Shown here one piece after another: positions 42,249-51,238 of a stretch of 51,501 nt of DNA. The DNA is from Bdellovibrionales bacterium (GTDB lineage Bacteria; Bdellovibrionota; Bdellovibrionia; Bdellovibrionales; UBA1609): contig SKYF01000117.1 in assembly GCA_007128005.1 (NCBI GenBank), forward strand, positions 1 through 51,501, read 5' to 3'. The notes beneath the pieces were generated by a model. The model was not told the DNA's origin, made no database searches, and worked only from the letters and a program-made list of their open reading frames with translations. Positions within the stretch are counted from its first letter, which is position 1, and each line of letters begins with the position of its first letter. Made by a program: the position numbers and the translations under genes.

Positions 42249-42389
42249 GTGACTGGCGTGAAAGTGACTGGCGATAACCGCCAAAGACAAGGCGCCCGGC
42301 TCAAATCGAATGGAGGCGTACTTGAGTGGTACGTTGCAGTGAGATTTGAGACGAGCAACGCCGTATTTGGCGGTTTCGCGCCAGTCACT
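42249..42389. repeat. Nested inverted-repeat element (long hairpin)
   Basis: Five helices nest exactly: AGTGACTGGCG (42263-42273) / CGCCAGTCACT (42379-42389); AACCGCCAAA (42276-42285) / TTTGGCGGTT (42366-42375); GGCG (42291-42294) / CGCC (42359-42362); CTCAAATC (42300-42307) / GATTTGAG (42343-42350); CGTAC (42317-42321) / GTACG (42329-42333). An additional direct copy GTGACTGGCG lies at 42249-42258. The element fills the gap between two convergent genes and its right end contains the DUF366 stop. It could be a bidirectional terminator, a structured RNA or a MITE/REP-like mobile repeat. Confidence 0.8.
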
Positions 42390-42945
42390 ATTTGACCCAC
42401 TTCACCTTCTGGGTAGCCTGAGTGATCGAATCAACTTCACTTGCGAACCTCTCCATCAAGGTGCTGGCAAAATCAGCCTCTGAATCAATCCCCAAATCCC
42501 CCAAACAGAGGGTGGGAACAGGAGTGCCTTCATTGCTGAGGTTGACCGCAAAGTGAACCAGGGAAGAGACAGGACTCTGAGTGGCAATACTGATGGAGAG
42601 TTTTTTCCCATCCAAATAGAGATCATCTCCCGACCTCAGCAAATGAGTTTGCGAGAGCTCATAGATCAGGTCTTGACAGATAGAGGCCATCAGACGCTGC
42701 AGAGCCACGGCTGAAAAAAGTGAAACCTCAAACTTTTCCACAATAAAGTGAAGCATTCGAGAGCCCTCAATCGCGCTCTCCGAAAGCAGATCCTCCCCAT
42801 CAACCATATGCTCAAAATCCACCCGACAGGGCCCAGCCCAACTGACAATACTGTCACCTAGAATTTTATGGTTGAGATAGGCATAAAGTGAGTGCAACTG
42901 ACTGCCATCATAAGTGATCTCCTGCTCCAACCACTCCCACTGCAT
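42388..42945 (-). CDS. DUF366 family protein
   Basis: 185 residues; AGGAGG before ATG. The sequence WLEQEITYDGSQLHSLYAYL, then ILGDSIVSWAGPCRVDFEHM and VDGEDLLSESAI, matches DUF366, a small uncharacterised family with conserved Asp, Cys, Asp and His residues. It is followed by queC 12 nt upstream in the same transcript direction, so a link to 7-deazaguanine (queuosine) metabolism or to DNA/RNA modification is plausible by context only. Its stop lies within the arm of the nested hairpin. Confidence 0.8.
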   Translation of the reverse strand: MQWEWLEQEITYDGSQLHSLYAYLNHKILGDSIVSWAGPCRVDFEHMVDGEDLLSESAIEGSRMLHFIVEKFEVSLFSAVALQRLMASICQDLIYELSQTHLLRSGDDLYLDGKKLSISIATQSPVSSLVHFAVNLSNEGTPVPTLCLGDLGIDSEADFASTLMERFASEVDSITQATQKVKWVK

Positions 42946-42957
42946 ATCTAGACCTCC

Positions 42958-43632
42958 TTAAGCTCCCTCGGGCAAGCCCGCCTTGAGGGCCCGCAAATAG
43001 CGCTGACAGCTCTCACACTGTCCACAGATACTCTCTCCCCCCAAATAACAGGGCCAGAGCTCCGAAAAGGGCAGACCCAACTGGTGCCCACTAGAAACAA
43101 TTTGGCTCTTGTCCATATCAGTGGAGTAACACCTGACCTTCACCTGACTCGCTGTTGAGAAGAGCAGGGACTGATTGAGAGCCCAAATAAACTCCTGAGA
43201 GTTATCAGGGAAGGTTACGGCCTCCTCTCTGTTAAAGCCCACCACAACGTATTCGGCCCCCAGCCCTTCAGCAAACCCCGCGGCGATATTCAAAAAAATG
43301 CCATTTCTATTGGGGACCCACACCCGCTGGGCCGTCTGCTCGGCCTGCCCCAGATCGGTCAGCGACACCTCTTCGGCTTTGGGAACCTCAGCCTCGGCTT
43401 TCACCAAAGCCGTTTGGGTGAAAAGGTCAAACCAGGGCAAATGGACCACCTGGTGGGCAAGTCCCAGTCTCTGAGCCAGTTGAGCTGAAGTCTCTACCTC
43501 TTTGCGAGCGGCCTTTTGTCCGTAATCAAAGGTCAGCACCAAAACGACTTCACTGTCGCGATGGGCTCGCCACAAGTTGTAGCTGGAATCTAGGCCCCCA
43601 CTCAGGAGAACAACGGACTGGGTTTGACTCAT
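42958..43632 (-). CDS. queC: 7-cyano-7-deazaguanine synthase QueC
   Basis: 224 residues. Converts 7-carboxy-7-deazaguanine to preQ0 with ATP and ammonia in queuosine synthesis. N-terminal PP-loop LLSGGLDSSYN, then VWVPNRNGIFLNIAAGFAE, VGFNREEAVTFPDNS and the C-terminal zinc-binding cysteines in CYLGGESICGQCESCQRY. The start overlaps the recJ stop (ATGA). queD and queE are not adjacent, but tgt and queA lie about 5-8 kb to the right. Confidence 0.92.
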   Translation of the reverse strand: MSQTQSVVLLSGGLDSSYNLWRAHRDSEVVLVLTFDYGQKAARKEVETSAQLAQRLGLAHQVVHLPWFDLFTQTALVKAEAEVPKAEEVSLTDLGQAEQTAQRVWVPNRNGIFLNIAAGFAEGLGAEYVVVGFNREEAVTFPDNSQEFIWALNQSLLFSTASQVKVRCYSTDMDKSQIVSSGHQLGLPFSELWPCYLGGESICGQCESCQRYLRALKAGLPEGA

Positions 43633-45404
43633 CGAAGATCCTCTAACACCAACTGAAGACTTTGGCTCCCATTAAAATAATTCCATTGAGGGTGGGCCAA
43701 GACCTCAAGAGTCCTGCCTGGCTCAAGCCCCTGAGATCGCAACAGCGGATGAGAGGGGGGAGGCGAAAACCACAGGGCCTCCTTTCTCACCTGCGAAAAG
43801 TTTCGATCTGCCAACTCCAGCTTAATGTGCCCACCTCTGAGCTCCCGCAGAGATCGGATCTCAAGCTCCTCCAAATGGAACAGGGGCAACTCAAACTGTG
43901 CGCCAAAGGGCCCAAGCCCCTCATACCACCGCATAAAACTGGGAGTGATTTCTGCAAGTCGCCCAGAGGCATCAAAGTAGGTCACCTCAGAGCTCCCTTT
44001 GTCTGCCTGGGCTATCGACTGATAATACTCCTCTAAAGCGCCCGCAAACCCCTCCGCTTTTGCTGGGTCCAACTCAAAGCCTGCCGCCTGGGCGTGTCCA
44101 CCAAAGCGCTCTAAAAATTGGGAGGAACTCTCAAGGCCAAGGAGAACCCCCGGCTCCTGCCCAGTTCCCCGGGCACTGCCCACAATCATTCCGTCCCGCA
44201 AGGCCCCGACAAAACTGGGCAGGGAAAACTTCTGGGCAAGACGGGTGGCCACCAGCCCCACCACCCCCGGATGAAAGCTCTCATCCCAGACAAACAGACA
44301 AGAAGGACTTGAGGACATCAACAGATCCTGAGCTCTCTCTTCGGCAAGGGACTCTGCGGCCGCCTGAAAAGCCACCCGGTCCGCATTGTTCTGTATCACT
44401 TGATCGACAAGGGCCTGAGCTTGCTCCTCTGACTCAATCAAAAATAAATCCAACGGCAAAATTCCCCGCTCCATACGACTGAGGGCATTGAGCTTAGGCG
44501 CAAAACGGATGGCTACATCCTGGGCACTCAGAGGTCGCCCCCAAAGATTCAAGGCCTTAAGAAGAGACTTAAGGCCCGGTCGCCGAGTCTTTGCCAACTC
44601 CACTAGCCCATGCTTTACCAACACTCTATTCTCAGCCCTCAAAGGCACCATGTCGGTCAGGGTTCCAATTGCGAAGCAATCCAAAAGCTCTTTGGAGTTG
44701 ACCTCTGACCTCAACCAACCCTCTTTTTGAAAACGCATCTTCAAAGCCAAAAAAAGATAAAAGGCCACCCCCGCCCCGCACAGATGTCCCAAGCCCGAGC
44801 CACAAGTGCCCTTGTTGGGGTTCACCAGAGCGAGGGCTTCGGGGAGACTCTCTTTGGGCAAGTGATGATCCGTGACAATCAAATCCAAACCCAGCTCCTG
44901 AGCGCGAAGGGCCGCCTCCAGAGCTGTAATCCCCACATCGATAGTCACTACGACATGCACACCCTGTGCCTTGAGCTTTTCCAGGACTGTGCTGTGGAGC
45001 CCATAGCCCTCTGAAAGACGAGATGGCTGGTAATGAACCAGGTTTTCAAAACCCAAAAGTTCCAAGCCCCTTTTGAGCAGAGCCAGTCCCGATGTGCCAT
45101 CCAAATCGAAGTCTGCATAGAGACAGATTTTTTCCCCCTTTTGATAGGCTCGAGACAGCCTATCCACCGCCAGATCCATTTGGTCGAGGCTGTAGGGGTT
45201 AGATAATTCTTTGAGCTGAGGAGAAAAGACCTGTTGAATCTCTGGGAGACTTTGAATCTGCCTCGCCTGCAGCACCTGCCAGATCATCTTTGGCATGGGG
45301 ATGGGAGGAGAGCTCACCGCTTGGCCCCTAACATCTTGGCCTCTAGCATCTTGGCTTCTGACCTCTTGGTGTCTTGGCTGCCAGACCCTGGTATACAAAA
45401 ACAC
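43629..45404 (-). CDS. recJ: Single-stranded-DNA exonuclease RecJ
   Basis: 591 residues. 5'-3' ssDNA exonuclease of the DHH family acting in recombination and mismatch repair. Motif I ADFDLDGTSG, DHH motif VTDHHLPKE, NPNKGTCGSGLGHLCGAGV, SRMERG and the C-terminal GGHAQAAGFEL (DHHA1) with an OB-fold tail. Start GTG 45404 or TTG 45398 (GGGGGAGGG upstream). A short Arg/Gln/Asp insert near residues 14-30, coded by a 15-nt repeat, separates the first Trp region from the conserved core. Coupled to queC. Confidence 0.92.
   Translation of the reverse strand: MFLYTRVWQPRHQEVRSQDARGQDVRGQAVSSPPIPMPKMIWQVLQARQIQSLPEIQQVFSPQLKELSNPYSLDQMDLAVDRLSRAYQKGEKICLYADFDLDGTSGLALLKRGLELLGFENLVHYQPSRLSEGYGLHSTVLEKLKAQGVHVVVTIDVGITALEAALRAQELGLDLIVTDHHLPKESLPEALALVNPNKGTCGSGLGHLCGAGVAFYLFLALKMRFQKEGWLRSEVNSKELLDCFAIGTLTDMVPLRAENRVLVKHGLVELAKTRRPGLKSLLKALNLWGRPLSAQDVAIRFAPKLNALSRMERGILPLDLFLIESEEQAQALVDQVIQNNADRVAFQAAAESLAEERAQDLLMSSSPSCLFVWDESFHPGVVGLVATRLAQKFSLPSFVGALRDGMIVGSARGTGQEPGVLLGLESSSQFLERFGGHAQAAGFELDPAKAEGFAGALEEYYQSIAQADKGSSEVTYFDASGRLAEITPSFMRWYEGLGPFGAQFELPLFHLEELEIRSLRELRGGHIKLELADRNFSQVRKEALWFSPPPSHPLLRSQGLEPGRTLEVLAHPQWNYFNGSQSLQLVLEDLR
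45317..45376. repeat. 15-nt imperfect tandem repeat in the recJ start region
   Basis: Four units of 15 nt sharing CTTGG (45317, 45332, 45347, 45362), for example CATCTTGGCCTCTAG and CATCTTGGCTTCTGA. Translated on the minus strand they give degenerate five-residue units of the SQDAR/GQDVR/GQAVS type in the N-terminus of RecJ. Confidence 0.75.
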
Positions 45405-45431
45405 CCTCCCCCTTTTACAATAACTCTAAAC

Positions 45432-46415
45432 TTAGGCCGCCGCTGCAGCCAGAGCCTTTTTTCTCTCCTCAAGACGATCCAACCAAATCACAATGGGGGC
45501 CGCCACATAAATGGTAGAGTAAGTTCCCAGTACTAAACCGATGGCAAGGGTAAAGGCAAAGTCCTGAATCACTCCCCCAGCAATAAAGTAAAGAGACCCT
45601 ACTGCGAGCATGGTGGTGAAAGTGGTCAATAAAGTTCTCGATAGAGTGTCGTTGACCGAGCGATTGACCACCCAAGAGAACTTCTCATCTCGATAGATAC
45701 TGAGATTCTCCCGAATCCTGTCGAACACCACAATGGTGTCATTGAGCGAATACCCGATGAGGGTCAAAATCGCCGCCAAGGTCTGAACATTCACCTCAAT
45801 TTGAAAGACGGCAAAAATACCCAAGGTGATAATGGCATCATGAAAGAGACAAAAAACAGCTCCTGGAGCAAACTTGTAGTCAAAGCGCATGCCGATATAA
45901 AATAAAATCAACAGCAAGCTATAAAACATAGCAAGCAGGCCATTGCGCTTTAGTTCTGCTCCAATTTGAGGTCCCACCGAGTCCACTCGGCGAATCACCG
46001 GCCCCTCACTGGAAAAAAAACTGCCCAGTGCTGCAGTGATTGTTTGAATCGTCTCGTTGATAAGAGCTTGAGTCTCTTCCTCAGTTTCAGCTTCGATAAT
46101 ACCTAGTCGAATTAAAAACTCATGTTCATCCCCAAAGCTCTGCACAGAGGCATTTTGAAAGCCCAATTCATCGGTAAAGGCTCTCACCGCAGCCACGTCT
46201 ACCTCCTGCTCAAACTGCACCTGAACTTCAGTCCCACCGGCAAAGTCGATTCCAAAGTTGAAGCCCGTCAGCAAGATATTGGCTAAGGCCAGAACAGAAA
46301 AAACAACCGAGGCCAATGCAAAGTATTTAGCAACTCCCAAAAAATCAAAGCGGCCCGGGTCATTCTTAGATGTGCGCTTTGCTTGGCTACTCTGTCCGCT
46401 CAATCGATTTCCCAT
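45432..46415 (-). CDS. secF: Protein translocase subunit SecF
   Basis: 327 residues from ATG 46415, preceded by AGGAG 8 nt upstream within the end of secD. Inner-membrane proton-driven subunit that assists Sec export with SecD. The N-terminus contains FNFGIDFAGGTEVQVQF; a periplasmic domain is followed by five further membrane segments, with IGYSLNDTIVVFDRIREN and LSRTLLTTFTTMLAVGSLYF as family signatures. Ends in an Ala-rich tail. Operon order yajC-secD-secF. Confidence 0.95.
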   Translation of the reverse strand: MGNRLSGQSSQAKRTSKNDPGRFDFLGVAKYFALASVVFSVLALANILLTGFNFGIDFAGGTEVQVQFEQEVDVAAVRAFTDELGFQNASVQSFGDEHEFLIRLGIIEAETEEETQALINETIQTITAALGSFFSSEGPVIRRVDSVGPQIGAELKRNGLLAMFYSLLLILFYIGMRFDYKFAPGAVFCLFHDAIITLGIFAVFQIEVNVQTLAAILTLIGYSLNDTIVVFDRIRENLSIYRDEKFSWVVNRSVNDTLSRTLLTTFTTMLAVGSLYFIAGGVIQDFAFTLAIGLVLGTYSTIYVAAPIVIWLDRLEERKKALAAAAA

Positions 46416-46419
46416 CAAA

Positions 46420-48150
46420 TTATCTCCTGCTCACACCAATGGATCCAGCCATCTGAACTGGAACTAAGTTCTTAAACCCCCAACGCCCTACCAAAATCTC
46501 AAGAATTGTGCGGGACACAAACAAGGCCGTAAACATAGAGGTGATAATTCCAGCCATCAGAGTCACGGCAAAGCCCTTGACTGGCCCTGTTCCGTAGTAC
46601 ATCAGCACCACACAGACTGCCACTGTGGTGATATTGGCATCAAAGATGGCTGAGAAGGCATTGCCAAAACCCATGCGGATGGCGCTTTGCAGCCCGGCCC
46701 CCTTACGCAATTCCTCCTTAATTCTCTCAAAGATAATCACGTTGGCATCCACGGCCATCCCGATGGTCAGAACGAGCCCCGCAACTCCAGGTAAAGTCAA
46801 GGTGGCTCCCAGAGAAGTTAAAATGGCTATCACAAAAAACATGTTTAGGATCAGAGCAATGTTCGCAACCACCCCAAGAGTGCGGTAGAAGATAATCATA
46901 AAGATCAAGACCAAAATTCCACCGACAATTCCGGCGATTGTGCCTTTGCGAATGGAGTCTGCCCCCAAAGTGGGGCCTACAGTTCTCTCCTCAAGCTGCT
47001 CCAGATTCGCCGGCAGAGATCCTGCCCTCAAGGTCGTGGCAATCACCTGAGCTTCAGCCAGTGACTCTTGATAGTCCCCTCGTCCCAAAGTGATCTGTCC
47101 TGAATCGGTAATCCTTCCCCGCAACACGGGAGCTGAGACCACGACATCATCCAAAACAATAGCCATCTGGTTGCCAATATTAGCCCCTGTGAGCTCTCCA
47201 GATAGCCTTCGGCCCTCAGGCCCCCATCTGAAAGTCACCGCCGGTTGGTTGAACTCAGCAAAGCCGACTCTGGCGTCGGTGAGCATGTCTCCCGTCAGCT
47301 GCTTGTCCATTTTAAGCAAAACGGGAATCCGTCCCAGTTCAAGGCTTGTGGCATTGGGGGCCCGCTCAAAAAATACGGCCGTGTCCTCGGGCAAACGGCC
47401 CTCAAGCCCTTCGTTGATCATGCGCACATAGTCCTGATAGCGCAGATCGTCCTGCCCCAAGGTGAATCCGCCGGCTTCCTCCACTTCATTGACCATGGCA
47501 ATCAATTCGCCTCTGTCAATCTCGTCGGAGACAATGCGAAACACCAGACGAGCCGCTCGGTTGATCAACTCTTTGGCCCGAGCTGAGTCCTGAATACCTG
47601 GCAGTTGGACAACAATTCGGTCTCGCCCCTGGGCTGCAATCACCGGTTCAGCCACCCCAAATTCGTCAATACGATTGCGAATGACCTCAATGGATTGATC
47701 CAAGACCTGCTGCGTGAACTCTCTCGTATTGATATCATATTGCCTCAACAGCATACTGGTCGACGTCTGTTCAAGAACCTGAAGCTCCCTTGCGTAGTTG
47801 TCTTGAAAGTACTTCTGCAAAATCGGAAAATCCACAGCACTTTCTAGGCTAACTAGGATGCGCGGCGGCCGGCCCTCCACCAAAGTCACCGACTCCACCC
47901 TGGCTCCTCGTTCCACCAAGTCCTCGCGCATCGTCCGGGCCAAGCGATCCATACGCTCGCGCAGAACTCCATCCACATCCACACCCATCACCAGGTGAAT
48001 TCCCCCCTGGATATCTAGGCCCATGACCATCTTCTCCCCAGAAAACCACCAGTCCTCATCCAGCTCTACGAAGTTGGGCAAAATCCAAACAGTGGCCACC
48101 GCCAAAGTCACAAAGATAATGGCTAGACGGGCCTTCATACTCTCTATCAT
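46420..48150 (-). CDS. secD: Protein translocase subunit SecD
   Basis: 576 residues. RND-family Sec accessory protein. N-terminal membrane segment, GLDIQGGIHLVMGV, large periplasmic domain (about 30-370, with IDEFGVAEPVIAAQGRDRIV and VVSAPVLRGRITDSGQI) and a C-terminal bundle of five membrane segments containing LTIGMAVDANVIIFERIKEE. Typical length. The stop is TAA 46420-46422 with AGGAGA over it serving secF. ATGA overlap with yajC. Confidence 0.95.
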   Translation of the reverse strand: MIESMKARLAIIFVTLAVATVWILPNFVELDEDWWFSGEKMVMGLDIQGGIHLVMGVDVDGVLRERMDRLARTMREDLVERGARVESVTLVEGRPPRILVSLESAVDFPILQKYFQDNYARELQVLEQTSTSMLLRQYDINTREFTQQVLDQSIEVIRNRIDEFGVAEPVIAAQGRDRIVVQLPGIQDSARAKELINRAARLVFRIVSDEIDRGELIAMVNEVEEAGGFTLGQDDLRYQDYVRMINEGLEGRLPEDTAVFFERAPNATSLELGRIPVLLKMDKQLTGDMLTDARVGFAEFNQPAVTFRWGPEGRRLSGELTGANIGNQMAIVLDDVVVSAPVLRGRITDSGQITLGRGDYQESLAEAQVIATTLRAGSLPANLEQLEERTVGPTLGADSIRKGTIAGIVGGILVLIFMIIFYRTLGVVANIALILNMFFVIAILTSLGATLTLPGVAGLVLTIGMAVDANVIIFERIKEELRKGAGLQSAIRMGFGNAFSAIFDANITTVAVCVVLMYYGTGPVKGFAVTLMAGIITSMFTALFVSRTILEILVGRWGFKNLVPVQMAGSIGVSRR

Positions 48151-48524
48151 TTTTTGTCCTCACCGCTGTTGGCCGAAGATGCAATTTGGTTCTTTAGAAT
48201 GCGAATCCGAACATCTTTTGCAATCTCCAAAGTCACATACTGATCCGTTAAGCCCTCTATGGTTCCCAAAATCCCACCGGATGTCAAAACGGAATCTCCT
48301 CTCCTGAGGCCCTCTAAAAAGATCTGATGGTTCTTGGCGCGCCTCTGCTGGGGACGGATCAGCAAAAAATAGAAGATGATCAAAATAAAGACAAAGGGCA
48401 TCAGCTGTTCCCAAACACTTGGCCCAGCTTGACCGGCTTGCGCCCATGCCGCAGCACTTAAGAGCCCAACCTGTCCCAGAGCTAAGACAACAAACCTCTG
48501 CACAAAAATGAAAAATCTAGACAT
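48147..48524 (-). CDS. yajC: Preprotein translocase subunit YajC
   Basis: 125 residues. Single-span partner of SecDF. A hydrophobic leader (FVVLALGQVGLLSAAAWAQ) precedes the usual YajC segment LMPFVFILIIFYFLLIRPQQRR and the cytoplasmic domain (GLRRGDSVLTSGGILGTIEG). The extra leader makes it longer than the E. coli protein (110). It lies 49 nt after tgt in the frequent tgt-yajC-secD-secF order. Confidence 0.92.
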   Translation of the reverse strand: MSRFFIFVQRFVVLALGQVGLLSAAAWAQAGQAGPSVWEQLMPFVFILIIFYFLLIRPQQRRAKNHQIFLEGLRRGDSVLTSGGILGTIEGLTDQYVTLEIAKDVRIRILKNQIASSANSGEDKK

Positions 48525-48573
48525 AACTCTCCTCCAACACGGCCCAGCAGCCTTTCACTGGCAAGGCCAAAAA

Positions 48574-49722
<1,149 letters not shown>

Positions 49723-49862
49723 TTAGCCCACTTTAAACCCAGGGTCAGCAGGCATTTGCGGAGAGCCTCCAGATTTTGTGTGAATTTTGTGAAGAGAACT
49801 AAAATTCCCTACCCGCCAGCCCGCTGCTATCCTTTCGGAACACAACCAACAAGGAGGGATCT

Positions 49863-50267
49863 ATGACTTCACAACAGTCAACCAACCAGCCCCGCTTCCA
49901 CTACGAAATCGCCTTTGCCGACCAAGCCCCCGTGGAAAGTGTGCGCCAAGAGGTTCTCAAGGGGATGGTGAAGCTGCAAAGGATTTTCAATCGCATCATC
50001 TCCTGCCATGTCACACTTCGCACCCCCCACCGCCACCAAACTCAGCCCCTGCACGAAGCCCACATCTACCTGGAAATTCCCGGCGAAGATCTGGTGATCA
50101 ACAACGGCTCCAGCCGACGACTGAGTCACCAAGACCCTCATCTTGCTGTGCGCCAAGCTTTTCGCGCCCTGCATCGTCAGCTGCGCAAACAGGTCGAGCG
50201 TATGCAGGAGAGATCTGCTCGACCAAGACCTGAGCCCTTAAACCTTGAAGGGGCCAGCCAACTGTGA
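49863..50267 (+). CDS. Ribosome hibernation/S30AE-like protein
   Basis: 134 residues; AAGGAGG before ATG. The central pattern IISCHVTLRTPHRHQT, then HIYLEIPGEDLVINNG and AVRQAFRALHRQLRKQVER, matches the RaiA/HPF beta-alpha fold that binds the 30S decoding site. It is short and lacks the long-form dimerisation domain. The tail is Arg/Pro-rich. Could act in stationary phase or stress. The family call is moderate because the sequence is diverged. Confidence 0.72.
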   Translation: MTSQQSTNQPRFHYEIAFADQAPVESVRQEVLKGMVKLQRIFNRIISCHVTLRTPHRHQTQPLHEAHIYLEIPGEDLVINNGSSRRLSHQDPHLAVRQAFRALHRQLRKQVERMQERSARPRPEPLNLEGASQL

Positions 50268-50292
50268 CAGCCTATTGCTGATAACCTGTTTT

Positions 50293-50312
50293 GGGGCTCG
50301 TCTTTGAGCCCC
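50293..50312 (+). terminator. Hairpin after the HPF-like gene
   Basis: Perfect 7-bp stem GGGGCTC (50293-50299) / GAGCCCC (50306-50312) with a GTCTTT loop. It is preceded by TTTT and followed by TGAATGTTTCTC, so only weakly U-rich. Possible terminator. Confidence 0.45.
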
Positions 50313-50340
50313 TGAATGTTTCTCAGCAAAAGGAGTCACA

Positions 50341-50661
50341 ATGATGTCACAGCAAGGATTTTTAACAGCTCTTTTCAGTTTTGCTTTTGTCTTGGCTTTG
50401 GGCCTTGGTCATGGATCCTCGGCCTGGGCCGACTGCGGCAAAGAGCACAAACACGGACACAAACACCACCATGACCACAAGCACGGAGAGTGCGATAAGG
50501 AGTGCAAAGAGGCCTGCGAAGACAAAGCCTGTCCTCGCTGTGGCAAAGACAAAGCTGAAAAAAGCTGCGGCCACAAAAAACGCATGAAGGAAAAATCCTC
50601 TGAGGCCCAAGAGTCCTCTCCTGGAAGATCCCGCAGCGCCCCCCGAGTTTTTGAACTCTAA
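50341..50661 (+). CDS. Small exported His/Cys-rich protein
   Basis: 106 residues; AAAGGAG before ATG. Signal peptide (LTALFSFAFVLALGLG ... SSAWA) ends near AWADCG. The mature peptide starts with KEHKHGHKHHHDHKHGE, followed by Cys-rich CDKECKEACEDKACPRCG and a Lys-rich tail. The His and Cys clusters are typical of metal-binding peptides, so periplasmic zinc, copper or nickel binding is plausible. No family recognised. Lies after the hibernation-factor gene but with its own ribosome site. Confidence 0.7.
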   Translation: MMSQQGFLTALFSFAFVLALGLGHGSSAWADCGKEHKHGHKHHHDHKHGECDKECKEACEDKACPRCGKDKAEKSCGHKKRMKEKSSEAQESSPGRSRSAPRVFEL

Positions 50662-50667
50662 AAGTCT

Positions 50668-51185
50668 TTATCGGTCGAGCAAACTTGACCTTAATAGAGC
50701 CAGGGGCACCCGTTGCCCCAGGACTCTCTCCCCCTGCATATGGCAGAGCCATATGGGAGGAATCTGGGACTTAAAGACCTTCCGCACCTCAGGATAGGTC
50801 TTGAGATCGGGAGGGTCTTGAGTCGCCACCTTGGCCTCAACAAAGAAGAACTCACCATTGCCTTGGTCAATTAGAAAATCCACCTCTTCCCCATCTCGAG
50901 TTCTCCAGTGATAAATGCTCCAATTCAGTTGGTTGTAGAGGTTTGTCTTATAGAGTTCCGCAAAAACTAAAGTCTCAAAGAGGGGACCAAATTGGGGTGA
51001 GGTGAATATGCCCTCAGGCCTGGTCCACCCCTGAAGACGACGTCCATCCGCCCAAACAGGCTGGATTTTCCACACTGTCGAGGCCCGATCAACAGCTGGA
51101 CAAATTCTCGGTCAGAGCTCAGGATTTCCTCAATTTCTCTTTTATTCCAGATATTTGGCAGAACAGGTCTGGGAGACCACTTTTG
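50668..51185 (-). pseudogene. Degenerate AAA_14/DUF4143 ATPase, internally deleted and frameshifted
   Basis: Two fragments of one ATPase lie in different frames. In the frame from 51185, a typical AAA_14 start (RPVLPNIWNKREIEEIL, then LLIGPRQCGKSSL, Walker A at 51086-51060) is readable. Shortly after, in another frame, the C-terminal DUF4143 region appears (FGPLFETLVFAELYK, YHWRTRDGEEVDFLI, FFFVEAKV) and ends at 50668. Full-length members are about 380-420 residues; about 200-250 residues between Walker A and DUF4143 are absent, and no start codon is evident at the 5' end. This is a deletion-plus-frameshift remnant next to queA. Confidence 0.7.
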
Positions 51186-51238
51186 TCAATAAGGAGCTTC
51201 CCCGCCCTACTATGGTCCACCGAATGGCCTCGGTGGCC

